From: Sulfurimonas sp.
GTDB taxonomy: Bacteria; Campylobacterota; Campylobacteria; Campylobacterales; Sulfurimonadaceae
DNA length: 43,710 nucleotides
NCBI GenBank assembly: GCA_027071075.1
Contig: JALSUU010000026.1
Location: 1 to 43,710 of the forward strand
Direction: 5' to 3'
Of this stretch, positions 9,469 to 19,091 are shown one piece after another. The notes under the pieces were generated by a model. It worked only from the letters and a program-made list of their open reading frames with translations, had not been told where the DNA came from and did not search any database. Every line of letters begins with the position of its first letter. Within the stretch, counting starts at the first letter, position 1. A program made the translations under genes and the position numbers.

Positions 9469-10166
9469 ATATAATTATTGTCGAAGATGAAGGAATTACA
9501 GCTTTTTACCTCCAAGAGACACTAAGCAGTTTAGGTTGCCATGTTCAAGGAACTTTTGATAATGCCAAAACAGTACTTGAGTTTTTAGAAACTACTCAAG
9601 CAGAGGTAGTATTTATGGATATTAATATAAAAGGAAATATGGATGGTATACAACTTTCTCAAGTTATTTATACAAAGTATCCAAATGTAAAATTTATATT
9701 TATCACATCCTATAAAGATTCTCAAACCATTTTAGAAGCACAAAGTGTGAAGCCTTTAGGATACCTAATCAAGCCGATTGGAGAGAGTGATTTAGAGGCT
9801 ATACTTATGATTATTCGAGGACAAAGTGGTATAAACTTTCCAAACAAAAACAATGAAGAACTGCAACTTAACAATTTTCGCTATGATTTGAAAGAAAAAA
9901 GGCTCTATAATAAAAAAGGGCTAATCACACTGAGCACTAAAGAGCAACTCTGCTTAGATCTACTAATAAAAAATCGTAATAGTTATGTCTCCATTGAACA
10001 GCTTACAAGTGCAATTTGGGATGATACGAACAATAAAGAAAACTCCTTGCGTGAACTTATTTATAGACTACGAAAAAAGCTCTCTTCACTCTCCATAACT
10101 ACAACACCGAACTTAGGCTATTCTCTTATCGTCAGCGATAACTCTCAGGATAATTGTCCACATTAA
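9465..10166 (+). CDS. Response regulator with receiver and winged-helix (Trans_reg_C) output domain
   Basis: IIIVEDEG, VVFMDINI, KPLGYLIKPI receiver signatures; C-terminal LIKNRNSYVSIEQLTSAIW...LIYRLRKKL...NLGYSL. ATGA overlap with the kinase gene. Confidence 0.88.
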   Translation: MNIIIVEDEGITAFYLQETLSSLGCHVQGTFDNAKTVLEFLETTQAEVVFMDINIKGNMDGIQLSQVIYTKYPNVKFIFITSYKDSQTILEAQSVKPLGYLIKPIGESDLEAILMIIRGQSGINFPNKNNEELQLNNFRYDLKEKRLYNKKGLITLSTKEQLCLDLLIKNRNSYVSIEQLTSAIWDDTNNKENSLRELIYRLRKKLSSLSITTTPNLGYSLIVSDNSQDNCPH

Positions 10167-10209
10167 GCCAAAAGAAGTTTATTTTGTTTAAACTATATTT
10201 AATATTATC

Positions 10210-11430
10210 TTGAGTAATATATCTCTAATTATAAAAATGGATGCAATTATGAAAAAAATACTTATACTTGGTGGTGGTTTTGCGGGTGTTGATGCAGCTA
10301 TTCATCTCAAAAAAATGGATTATGATGTTACTCTTATAAGTGATAGGGACTATTTTTATATTTTTCCTACTTCCATTTGGGTGCCTACTCGTGAGAGTGA
10401 ATTTGAAGATATGTGTGTCGATTTGAAACAACTTCAAGATGCTCATAAATTTAACTTAATTGTGGACAGGGTAAAAGAAATCTCAAAAAAAGAGAACAGT
10501 GTAAAACTGCAGAGTGGAGAGATTTTAAATGATTATGACTATCTCATTCTTGCTATGGGTGCTTCTAAAATGAAACATAAAGGTTTAGAAAATACACTCT
10601 CAATCTGTGGTAATCCTGAACACTCCTTAAAAATTAGAGATGCACTTGATGCACTTATAGAAAAAGGAAGTGGTAAAATAGCTATGGGTTTTGGTGGCAA
10701 TCCAAAGGATAGCTCTGCTGTTCGTGGCGGTCCAGGATTTGAACTTCTTTTTAATGTTCATAACCTTCTCAAGAAAAAAGGAATTCGCGATAATTTTGAG
10801 TTGACTTTTTTTGCACCTATGGCTGAACCTGGGAAAAGAATGGGTCCAAATGCGCTCAAGATGATGGATACAATGTTTAATAAACTTGGGATCAAACAAC
10901 ACTTTGGAAAAAAAATAAAGATTTTTGAAAATGATGGAATTATCTTTGAAGATGACTCCAAACTCGATGCAGATTTTACTATGTTCATTCCTGCGGGAAC
11001 TGGTCACGATGTCATTATTAACTCTGATATTCCAACCAATGATGCAGGTTTTATTAAGATAGATGATTACTCCTGTGTCCTCAATGAAGATAACTCTTTA
11101 AGTAATATCTATGCCATTGGTGATATTGCAGCGATTGAGGGGTATGACTGGAGAGCGAAACAGGGGCATATAGCAGAAGTGATGGCGAAAAATACGGCTT
11201 TTAATATTCAAGAGAGAGATAATGGAAGCGCAAACTTTAAAGGCTATAACGAACACCTAAATATACTCTGTGTGATGGATAGTGGAGATGGTGCGGCATT
11301 TGTCTATAGAGATGAAAAAAGAGCCTTTATGTTACCAATGCCTATTTTTGGTCACTGGCTCAAAAAAGGGTGGGGAGTTTACTGTAGAAACTCAAAATTA
11401 GGAAAAATTCCTCGTTTACCAGGGATGTAA
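10210..11430 (+). CDS. FAD-dependent pyridine nucleotide-disulfide oxidoreductase, sulfide:quinone oxidoreductase-like
   Basis: Rossmann motif KKILILGGGFAGVDAAIHLKK; second FAD motif IYAIGDIAAI; C-terminal layout as in SQR/NDH-2-like enzymes. Likely true start ATG 10249. Confidence 0.8.
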   Translation: MSNISLIIKMDAIMKKILILGGGFAGVDAAIHLKKMDYDVTLISDRDYFYIFPTSIWVPTRESEFEDMCVDLKQLQDAHKFNLIVDRVKEISKKENSVKLQSGEILNDYDYLILAMGASKMKHKGLENTLSICGNPEHSLKIRDALDALIEKGSGKIAMGFGGNPKDSSAVRGGPGFELLFNVHNLLKKKGIRDNFELTFFAPMAEPGKRMGPNALKMMDTMFNKLGIKQHFGKKIKIFENDGIIFEDDSKLDADFTMFIPAGTGHDVIINSDIPTNDAGFIKIDDYSCVLNEDNSLSNIYAIGDIAAIEGYDWRAKQGHIAEVMAKNTAFNIQERDNGSANFKGYNEHLNILCVMDSGDGAAFVYRDEKRAFMLPMPIFGHWLKKGWGVYCRNSKLGKIPRLPGM

Positions 11431-11439
11431 ATCCCTCCC

Positions 11440-12483
11440 TTAACTATTATCCTTCGCTTTTCTTTTTAACTTCATCTTCCTCTTAGCAAGTTCACGCATA
11501 TCTTCAGTAGTGTCACTCTCATCCATAATCTCAACACCTAAGATAGTCTCAACACAATCCTCAAGCGTTACGATTCCCTCCGTTTGATCATAATTGTCCA
11601 TCACTAAAAACATATGATCTTTTTTAGATATAAGCAGATCAAGTGCCTTACTTACTGGTACATTTTCATTGAGTGAAAACATATCTTTTTTAATCTCTTT
11701 GAGCATAACAGAGTCATCAACAAGTGCCTGTTTAAAAATCTTTTTCGTGAGTACTACACCTGTTACATCTTCTATGCTTTCTTTAAAAAGAGGTATTCTT
11801 GAAAACTTAAAGATTGCTTCTTCCGTCTCTACTACTTCTTTAATAGTCATCGTTTCATCTAAAGCAAACACAACACTTCTTGGCGTAAGCACCTCGCCCA
11901 CTTTTATGTTATCAAGATTAAGAATATTTTCAATAACATCAGACTCTTTCTCATCAATGACACCCTCATCTTCACTCTGCAGCATACTCTCTAAAAGTTC
12001 CTCTTTTGTGAGTGAGTTTGCATCAGCCCTACCATGACTTATTTTATTTGTAACGGCAAGAGTTGTTAAAATTATAGGATAGGTTATCCAGATAAATATT
12101 CTGATGAATTGGGCAGCTAATGGGGCTAAAGTTTTCCAGTGAATTGCGCCAATAGTCTTAGGAATAATCTCACTTAAAAATAATATAGCAAAAGTAAGTA
12201 CAACAGAAACTATAACTACTGCATCATTACCAAATACGACAGAAGCTTGCGCTCCCACTGCTGCTGCACCAAGAGTATTTGCGATAGTGTTGAGTATTAA
12301 AATAGAAGCAATAGACTTGTTTATATTCTCTTTTTGTACTCTTAAAAGTGCTCCGATTCGTGGTCTCTCTTTTTCTAAAACTGCTACATAGGACATATTT
12401 ATAGAGAGTAGTACTGACTCTAAAACAGAACAGACAAATGAAACTCCAACAGAGAGCACAAAAAATAGTATGAGTAAATCCAA
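11440..12483 (-). CDS. CNNM (DUF21) + CBS-pair transporter, HlyC/CorC family
   Basis: N-terminal DUF21 membrane domain, LFLSEIIPKTIGA motif, two CBS domains (LTPRSVVFALDE, VTLEDCVETILGVEI). Confidence 0.88.
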   Translation of the reverse strand: MDLLILFFVLSVGVSFVCSVLESVLLSINMSYVAVLEKERPRIGALLRVQKENINKSIASILILNTIANTLGAAAVGAQASVVFGNDAVVIVSVVLTFAILFLSEIIPKTIGAIHWKTLAPLAAQFIRIFIWITYPIILTTLAVTNKISHGRADANSLTKEELLESMLQSEDEGVIDEKESDVIENILNLDNIKVGEVLTPRSVVFALDETMTIKEVVETEEAIFKFSRIPLFKESIEDVTGVVLTKKIFKQALVDDSVMLKEIKKDMFSLNENVPVSKALDLLISKKDHMFLVMDNYDQTEGIVTLEDCVETILGVEIMDESDTTEDMRELAKRKMKLKRKAKDNS

Positions 12484-12497
12484 TTTTTACAAATTCC

Positions 12498-13826
12498 TTA
12501 TAATAATATATATGTTGCAAGACCTAAAAAGCTAAAAAAGCCTACAACATCTGTAACAGTAGTAAGTATTACTGTACTACCGATAGCAGGGTCAACATCC
12601 ATCCTCTTGAGTAAAAGAGGAATTGTCGCACCAAAAAAACCAGCAACAAAGAGGTTTATAACCATACTCAGACCGATAACAACACCCAACATTCCCTTAT
12701 CAAACCAGATGGCAGCTATAACTCCTATGATTATAGCAAAAAGCAGACCATTTAAGAGTGCAATAATCACCTCTTTTTTTATAATCCGAAGGGCATCTCC
12801 TTGTGAAATATCTCCAAGTGCTAACTGACGAACTACAACCGTAAGAGTCTGCGTTCCCGCATTTCCCCCCATGGATGCGACTATTGGCATAAGGACAGCA
12901 AGTGCGACCATGCTCTCTAAAGTATGGGAAAAAAGTCCTATAACTAATGATGCAGCTATAGCAGTAAAAAGATTCAAAGCGAGCCAAGTTGCCCGCTTTT
13001 TTCCAGCAGGGAGAATCTCTTCATCCTCTTCCGCTTCATCATCAACTCCAGCAAGATTATACATCTGCTCTGTTGCATGTTCATTGATAATATCATAAAT
13101 ATCATCTGAAGTGATACGACCAAGTAGCACTCCATAGGCATTGGTAATAGCCAAAACAGAGAGATCATACTGCTCAAATAATCGAACAATATCTTTAATA
13201 TCATCCCTATCAACAGCCTTTATTGGCTCAAAACTCTCTTCACTTGCATCAATGTTCTCAATAACAGTTTTAGAAAAGTCAAAGATAAGCAGGTCATCAA
13301 GACCAACTGCGTACTCTAATTTTTTATCTTTATCTGTAATAAAAAGGTTTTGAACATTCTCAACTTCATTCTCTTTTCTCAGTCTTGCAAAACGCTTAAT
13401 GACATCTTGAACTATCTCATCTTTATAGGCTGTAAAGAGTTCAAGTTGCATATAAGCACCCGCAACACTCTCATCATAGTTTTGAAGTTTTGTAATCTCC
13501 TCTTGATCATCTTCGTGAAGATTTTCAAAAACCTCAGATGCAACTTTTTCATCCACATCCCCAAGCTCTTGCATAAACTCAACTTGGTCATCAGACTCAA
13601 GCTCTGTAACCGCATGAGAGAGTTCATCAACACTTAGATTTTCAACTACATCATCAAAGTACCTATCAGGAAGTGCAAGAGCAACATCACCAACTAAATC
13701 TTTTGGTACAAGTTTGATGGCGGAAGAGAACGCTTCATCATCAAGAGCTCGTAAAATATTAGCAATATCACTTGGATGCATTTCACTTGCATCATGTGCA
13801 TTTAAATAATCTTTTAGTGTATTCAT
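12498..13826 (-). CDS. mgtE: Magnesium transporter MgtE
   Basis: MgtE N domain (HPSDIANILRALDDE), CBS pair, and pore region PIVASMGGNAGTQTLTVVVRQLALG. Confidence 0.95.
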   Translation of the reverse strand: MNTLKDYLNAHDASEMHPSDIANILRALDDEAFSSAIKLVPKDLVGDVALALPDRYFDDVVENLSVDELSHAVTELESDDQVEFMQELGDVDEKVASEVFENLHEDDQEEITKLQNYDESVAGAYMQLELFTAYKDEIVQDVIKRFARLRKENEVENVQNLFITDKDKKLEYAVGLDDLLIFDFSKTVIENIDASEESFEPIKAVDRDDIKDIVRLFEQYDLSVLAITNAYGVLLGRITSDDIYDIINEHATEQMYNLAGVDDEAEEDEEILPAGKKRATWLALNLFTAIAASLVIGLFSHTLESMVALAVLMPIVASMGGNAGTQTLTVVVRQLALGDISQGDALRIIKKEVIIALLNGLLFAIIIGVIAAIWFDKGMLGVVIGLSMVINLFVAGFFGATIPLLLKRMDVDPAIGSTVILTTVTDVVGFFSFLGLATYILL

Positions 13827-13844
13827 AACTGCAATTATATCAGA

Positions 13845-16133
13845 TTATTCTAAGAGTGATTTTTCACCCTTGTCTGCTAAGAGTAAAAGTGCAGGCAGCG
13901 CGACTAAATCCACTACTACTGCGATAAGCAATGCTGATGCAGTAACGATACCAAAATGGTAGTTTGGATTAAAATTACTAAAGACAAAGACTAAAAATGC
14001 CAAAGAGAGTACGATAGTTGTAAAGATAATGGCACTTCCCGCATAACTCATCACATACATCATCGCATCATGTAAGTTATCGCCTCTCTTACGCGCTTCA
14101 ATATACTTCACCATAAAGTGAATTGTATCATCCACAGCCACACCGATAATAATAGCCCCTGCAATAGCCACTCCCATGTCTATATCTATATCTAACCAAC
14201 CCATCACACCTACTACTAAAGCTATTGGAAGAACATTTGGTACGATGAAGAGTGGTAACATTCTCCAGTTTCTAAAGATAAGTAACATCACTAAAGATAT
14301 CATCACAACAGCGATAGTTATAGACTGAATCAGTGTAGCCGTCACATCATGTTGCATATGGGCAAACATAACAGTCTGCCCATTTACAGTTGCACTGTAG
14401 GGTGTTTTTTCCCACCAATCTTCTGCCCATTGAATCATCTCTAAATCTTTTGAAGTATCTACAAGGTTTAGAGATGCACTCACACGAAGCAGTCGCTCAT
14501 CTATATCCATCTTATCATTTATCTCCATCCCTTGAGGAAGAGAGAGCGAATAGAGTAAAAGATACTGTGCTACAAGTTCTTGGTTATCTGGAACACTCTT
14601 AGAGTTGTTCATAACCTCATTAAAAGTTTTTACTACATCAAGTAGAGAGCTTATATGTCTCACATCAGGAAATTTCGCATAAAATTCTTTGTAAAATTGC
14701 TCTACCGTTTTTAAAAACTTTGGATTTTTGATGCCATCATTCGCTTTAGAGTCTACGATAATTTCATAGGACATAGGACCCGTTAGCTTCTTTTGCATCT
14801 CATTGACAGCAACTCTAAAAGGAAAATCCTTTTTAAAGTACTTCACCGTATTAGAGTCAACATTTGCTCTAAATATTCCAGCACCTAAAACTACAAAAAG
14901 CAGTGTCGTAATCACTAAAATAAGCTTTGCATTTTGAGATAAAAAGTGTGTATACCAAACAGCTATTGGGTGATTATTTGCCTCTTGAATATTTGTATCT
15001 GCTTTTATTTTAGGATTTAAAATCGCTAAAAAAGCAGGTACAAAAAGGATAGTCATTACAAAAGCAAGAACTGCTGCACTTGCAGTAGCTATTCCTAAAG
15101 TCTGAATTGGCACAACAGCAGAAACACCTAAGGAAGCAAAACCTATAGCTGTAGTGATAGAGGTGAGTAAAATTGCTAAGAAGTTTTTCTTAACACTATA
15201 CTCTATTGCACTATAATTATCCATCCCTTTTTTTCTAGCCATTGTATAAATCCAAATAAGATGCATAGCATCAGCTATACCAATAGCCACTACAAAAACA
15301 GGAATATTCGCTGTAAAATTGTTGAGTTTAAAGCCCAGTAAAACCTGAATAGAAAGCACAATCAAAAATGTGAATATTACAATAGAAATACTTGCTATCA
15401 TAGATGAAAATTTTCTAAAAATAGCAAAGAGCAGAACCATAGCAACCAAAATAACAGCAGGAGTAAAGATACCTCCATCATGTTGTGCTATCTCGATAAA
15501 GGAGGTATTTATAATTGGTCCACCACCAAGAAAGAAGTGAAACCCTTTTTTCTCCTCTGGGGCTATTATCTTTAATACTGCATCACGAAGTTTAAAACTC
15601 ACTGCTGGGTCATCACCAGCCTTTGGTGTCATGCGTCCAACTATCATCGTTGTTTTTGCATCTTTAGAGATAAGTTTCCCTACGATAATATCTTGTTTAA
15701 GTGCTATCTCTTTTTTCTTAGCTAAATCCTCTGAAGAGTAGGCATCAATATCATCTATAAAATCTTCAACAACTACTTCATCAGGATACTCTGCATCACT
15801 GTGCACATATTGATAGTTTGTAATAGAATCAACTCTAGCTATATACTTTGTCTCCCAAAGCTTACGCGTGATAGCATCAACTGTATGGAGTGCTTTTTTA
15901 CTAAAAACGCCATCTTTACTGCTAAACATAATAGTCACAGCATCATCATTTCCAAAAATAGCTCGAAAGTTATCATAATCTTTTAATATTTTAGACTCTT
16001 TTCCAAACCAGATTCTATAACTTCCCTCGAACTCTAAGTTTTTTAATGAACTCGCCATCATCACAGTAATGAGAGGAATAAGAATAACAATCAACCATCT
16101 CAGTTTTATAACACTCTTTACAAATTTTTGCAT
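13845..16133 (-). CDS. MMPL/RND-family exporter permease
   Basis: 762 aa, two RND halves with TMs; motifs GIADAMHLIW and GVAVDDTIHFMVKY. Confidence 0.88.
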   Translation of the reverse strand: MQKFVKSVIKLRWLIVILIPLITVMMASSLKNLEFEGSYRIWFGKESKILKDYDNFRAIFGNDDAVTIMFSSKDGVFSKKALHTVDAITRKLWETKYIARVDSITNYQYVHSDAEYPDEVVVEDFIDDIDAYSSEDLAKKKEIALKQDIIVGKLISKDAKTTMIVGRMTPKAGDDPAVSFKLRDAVLKIIAPEEKKGFHFFLGGGPIINTSFIEIAQHDGGIFTPAVILVAMVLLFAIFRKFSSMIASISIVIFTFLIVLSIQVLLGFKLNNFTANIPVFVVAIGIADAMHLIWIYTMARKKGMDNYSAIEYSVKKNFLAILLTSITTAIGFASLGVSAVVPIQTLGIATASAAVLAFVMTILFVPAFLAILNPKIKADTNIQEANNHPIAVWYTHFLSQNAKLILVITTLLFVVLGAGIFRANVDSNTVKYFKKDFPFRVAVNEMQKKLTGPMSYEIIVDSKANDGIKNPKFLKTVEQFYKEFYAKFPDVRHISSLLDVVKTFNEVMNNSKSVPDNQELVAQYLLLYSLSLPQGMEINDKMDIDERLLRVSASLNLVDTSKDLEMIQWAEDWWEKTPYSATVNGQTVMFAHMQHDVTATLIQSITIAVVMISLVMLLIFRNWRMLPLFIVPNVLPIALVVGVMGWLDIDIDMGVAIAGAIIIGVAVDDTIHFMVKYIEARKRGDNLHDAMMYVMSYAGSAIIFTTIVLSLAFLVFVFSNFNPNYHFGIVTASALLIAVVVDLVALPALLLLADKGEKSLLE

Positions 16134-16149
16134 ATATTTTTTATCCTAA

Positions 16150-16926
16150 CTATTTTTTCAAGTAGCGTTTATGAAAATCTTTGGGTTTAAGACCATTCTT
16201 TATCTTCTCATCATGCCAAACAAGGATAGTACTCTTATCATTCTGCACATTTTTCATAGTGATTTGTCCTATTCTATAGATACCTTGAAGTTTTTTATAG
16301 TTTGCAAAAGTCTCTACTTTTAAAAGTTCTTTTTTTCTATCGTAAAATTCTACTTTTTGGATTAGAAATGTTTTTGGGTCTACATAGGAGATAAGTTTTG
16401 TATATCCAGAGTATTTTGAGACAGGTTTTGAAGTTGTAACATAGAAACCATTTATCTTTTGTACTGGAGCATCTTCATAAACATATTTTTTGACATTAAA
16501 AGCCGAGAGATCTTCGTATGAAAACTCACTTCCCATAAATGAACCCGATTTATTTTTTGATGCAATTCTTTTTACCCGTTTGAGTGCTGGGAGATAGAGC
16601 CACTGATCATCATCCTTATCCACATGCTCATAACTGAGAAACTTTGTTCCTCTAACATCTGCAGGCGTTAAAAACTCCATTAGTGATTTATCTTCATCCT
16701 TCCCCTCAAGTACTTTCATCTTCATCGTGCGCACTTTTTTTTGTCCAGCAGCGTTAATAAGTGTCATCTCCATAGTAGAGATAGAGTCCTTAAATCCACT
16801 CATTGTATCTTCACTTTTTTGAGCAACCTCAGCATTTGTAAGAGCGAAAAGAGTACCTGATATAAGAAGTAGAGAGCCAAATAGTTTTAACATAAAAATC
16901 CTTTTTTTAAAAGAATATTTTACCAT
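16150..16926 (-). CDS. Outer membrane lipoprotein-sorting (LolA/TP_0789-like) protein
   Basis: Signal peptide plus beta-rich LolA-like sequence (FLSYEHVDKDDDQWLYLPALKRVKRIASKNKSGSFMGSEFSYEDL). Adjacent to the MMPL gene, a common pairing. Confidence 0.82.
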   Translation of the reverse strand: MVKYSFKKRIFMLKLFGSLLLISGTLFALTNAEVAQKSEDTMSGFKDSISTMEMTLINAAGQKKVRTMKMKVLEGKDEDKSLMEFLTPADVRGTKFLSYEHVDKDDDQWLYLPALKRVKRIASKNKSGSFMGSEFSYEDLSAFNVKKYVYEDAPVQKINGFYVTTSKPVSKYSGYTKLISYVDPKTFLIQKVEFYDRKKELLKVETFANYKKLQGIYRIGQITMKNVQNDKSTILVWHDEKIKNGLKPKDFHKRYLKK

Positions 16927-16950
16927 ATAAAATCAATTTTTACTGTTAAA

Positions 16951-17655
16951 CTACAACTTGTCATATGCAGTTAGATGATTTTTCCTTATAATTTTTTCTA
17001 ATTGTTTCACATATAAGTCACCAATTTCAGAATATTTATCTAAACCTTTTATCATGGTATATACATTACAAGTTGCCGTTTTGTACTCTCTAAATTTTTT
17101 ATATGCCTTTGCTCTTCCCATAGTTCTATAATAAGCGTGAACCGACTCTGCGATGCTATCAAACTTTCTCAACCATATAGTATGGGTTCCTCGTTTCATA
17201 CTTGCAGCTATGCGTTTATCATTTTTATTTTTACTCCACATTCCAAACACATTATTTGCTTCACGAAAAAAGCGTGAAGTTCCCCAAGCACTCTCCATTG
17301 CGGCTTGTGCTATTGTTATACTTCTAGGATGTGGTTTGATTGCTACTAATAAGTCTTGATTTGACTCAACATGATAAATAGCTTTTAAAGTTTTCATCTG
17401 ATCAGTCTCTTTACCTGCAAGAACATCATCTCTAATGCGAGTATACTCTACCATTAACTCATGATACACCCTATTTACAGCAGGAACAACAAGATAGTAA
17501 AAGCGTGCTTTTCTCTCTTTTGAAGAGATATTTTTAGGAATATTTGAAACTGTATACTTTACTGGAAAGTGGGAAGAAGCTTCTGATCCAAAAAGGTTCA
17601 TACCTAAAAGCAAAAGAAAAATTTTTCTAATGCAAAGATTATCTTTTAAGTTCAT
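16951..17655 (-). CDS. Bax-like glucosaminidase-domain protein
   Basis: PHPRSITIAQAAMESAWGTSRFFREANNVFGMWS, typical Bax/mannosyl-glycoprotein endo-beta-N-acetylglucosaminidase fold motif. Confidence 0.85.
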   Translation of the reverse strand: MNLKDNLCIRKIFLLLLGMNLFGSEASSHFPVKYTVSNIPKNISSKERKARFYYLVVPAVNRVYHELMVEYTRIRDDVLAGKETDQMKTLKAIYHVESNQDLLVAIKPHPRSITIAQAAMESAWGTSRFFREANNVFGMWSKNKNDKRIAASMKRGTHTIWLRKFDSIAESVHAYYRTMGRAKAYKKFREYKTATCNVYTMIKGLDKYSEIGDLYVKQLEKIIRKNHLTAYDKL

Positions 17656-18466
17656 TCGTCAAATCTATATAAACTTTTGCATACATTCCAGGAAATATCA
17701 TATCATTAGTTTTTTCAAAATGTACACGAATTTTAAAAGTATGCGCCATAGGATTTGCACTTGGTACTATCGCTTTTATATAACCAGATGCTTTATAATC
17801 TAGGGAAGGTATTTGAATCTTTACTACCTTATTTTTTCGTACATATTTTAAGTTAGACTCTGCAACTTCTGCTTCTATTTCAAGGTGATTCATATCTACT
17901 ATCACCATAGTAAGCATACCCGGAGCTACCATATCGCCAACTTGAATTCGCTTCTCAACTATGATGCCATCATTGGGAGCATGAATTTTAAGATACCCTA
18001 CAATAGTTGCAAACTGTTTTGTTTTTTCACTTGCTTGTTCTACCAAAACCTGAGCTGATTCTAAGGATTCACTCGCATCATCTATATTCTCATTTATATC
18101 TTCCATATTGCTACGAAAATCCATAGGAGAAAGAAGCTTTCTATCTCGTTTGAGTTTTCTCTTGTCTTTTTTAAATATATTTACACGCGTTTTATATACA
18201 TCTAACATTAACTTCGCTTGTTCGAGTGCTAAATCAGCCTGAGACTCTAGTATATCAAACTCCGCAGACTCTAGTTCAAAAAGAATATCTTCACGCTGAA
18301 CACTATCCCCAACTTCAAAGTTGATTTTTTTTACATAACCCATATAACGAGCAGGAATCATCTTTTTATTATTTGATATCACTGTTCCAGTTAAAATTAA
18401 CTCACCCGCATTGAGAGAAGCTATTAGTATATAAAAAAGGAAAATATATCTCATAAAGATTACCAA
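17639..18466 (-). CDS. HlyD/MFP-family periplasmic adaptor subunit
   Basis: Biotinyl-lipoyl-like halves (VGDSVQREDILFELE ... APNDGIIVEKRIQVGDMVAPG) around a coiled-coil hairpin; overlaps flanking genes. Confidence 0.85.
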   Translation of the reverse strand: MVIFMRYIFLFYILIASLNAGELILTGTVISNNKKMIPARYMGYVKKINFEVGDSVQREDILFELESAEFDILESQADLALEQAKLMLDVYKTRVNIFKKDKRKLKRDRKLLSPMDFRSNMEDINENIDDASESLESAQVLVEQASEKTKQFATIVGYLKIHAPNDGIIVEKRIQVGDMVAPGMLTMVIVDMNHLEIEAEVAESNLKYVRKNKVVKIQIPSLDYKASGYIKAIVPSANPMAHTFKIRVHFEKTNDMIFPGMYAKVYIDLTNELKR

Positions 18467-18870
18467 TGACGGATTTCTCTATGACACTTCATACATTGTC
18501 CCATAATTTTTGTATATGCCTGTACTGCTTCTGCAGAGTCACCCGCTTTAAATCTTTGAAGTATAGTAAGTGATTTTGTACTTATTTTTTTAACAATTTT
18601 ATTTGTCATTTGGTACTTTTCATCCATAAATTTTTCCATTATGTCTTGCTCTTGTGCCTCTTTTTGGATAGGCTTTACATTTGCAATTGTAGTAGTAAGT
18701 TGATCAACACCTGCCTCAACAGTATCATAGTTGTTATAGAAAAAACCACTTTGGATAATATTCATAGACTCCGCAATTTTATTCATATCTGCTATCCTAT
18801 CTGCTTGAGTATATGGCTTTGCAACAAGTGCCGTGCCAGCTATCATTAGACCTATTATTACTCTTTTCAT
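18460..18870 (-). CDS. Cytochrome c'-like (class II) periplasmic heme protein
   Basis: Signal peptide, mostly helical 136-aa protein with a single C-terminal CMKCH heme-binding motif. Confidence 0.75.
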   Translation of the reverse strand: MKRVIIGLMIAGTALVAKPYTQADRIADMNKIAESMNIIQSGFFYNNYDTVEAGVDQLTTTIANVKPIQKEAQEQDIMEKFMDEKYQMTNKIVKKISTKSLTILQRFKAGDSAEAVQAYTKIMGQCMKCHREIRHW

Positions 18871-18931
18871 TTAAACTCCTTAGTGATGTGATTGCAAATA
18901 TTATAGCCTAATTAATTTTAAATAAATTAGA

Positions 18932-18948
18932 AATTATTTCAAATAATT
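18932..18948. promoter_or_regulatory. AT-rich palindrome AATTATTT-C-AAATAATT (candidate operator)
   Basis: Perfect 8-bp inverted repeat with 1-nt spacer in the divergent intergenic region between the cytochrome c'-like and hendecad-repeat genes. Confidence 0.35.
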
Positions 18949-19091
18949 GAATTCTTTGTTTAATTGTCTCATTATTGTGCAGTATCAAAACATATCTCAA
19001 GGTAATTGACGCAAACAGCTAATTTTAAGTTTTTCTTTAGGCAGAAAGGGTTATAGTTTTCTCAGTTCAATTTCAAATACAGGGGAAAAAT

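Noticed and set aside
11421-11436. Hairpin AGGGAT-GTAA-ATCCCT at the end of the oxidoreductase gene as a terminator
   Set aside because: Only a 6-bp stem with no T tract; includes the stop codon. Too weak to call.
10225-13637. Small ORFs overlapping the oxidoreductase, CNNM and mgtE genes
   Set aside because: Out-of-frame or antisense to well-supported CDSs, no motifs.
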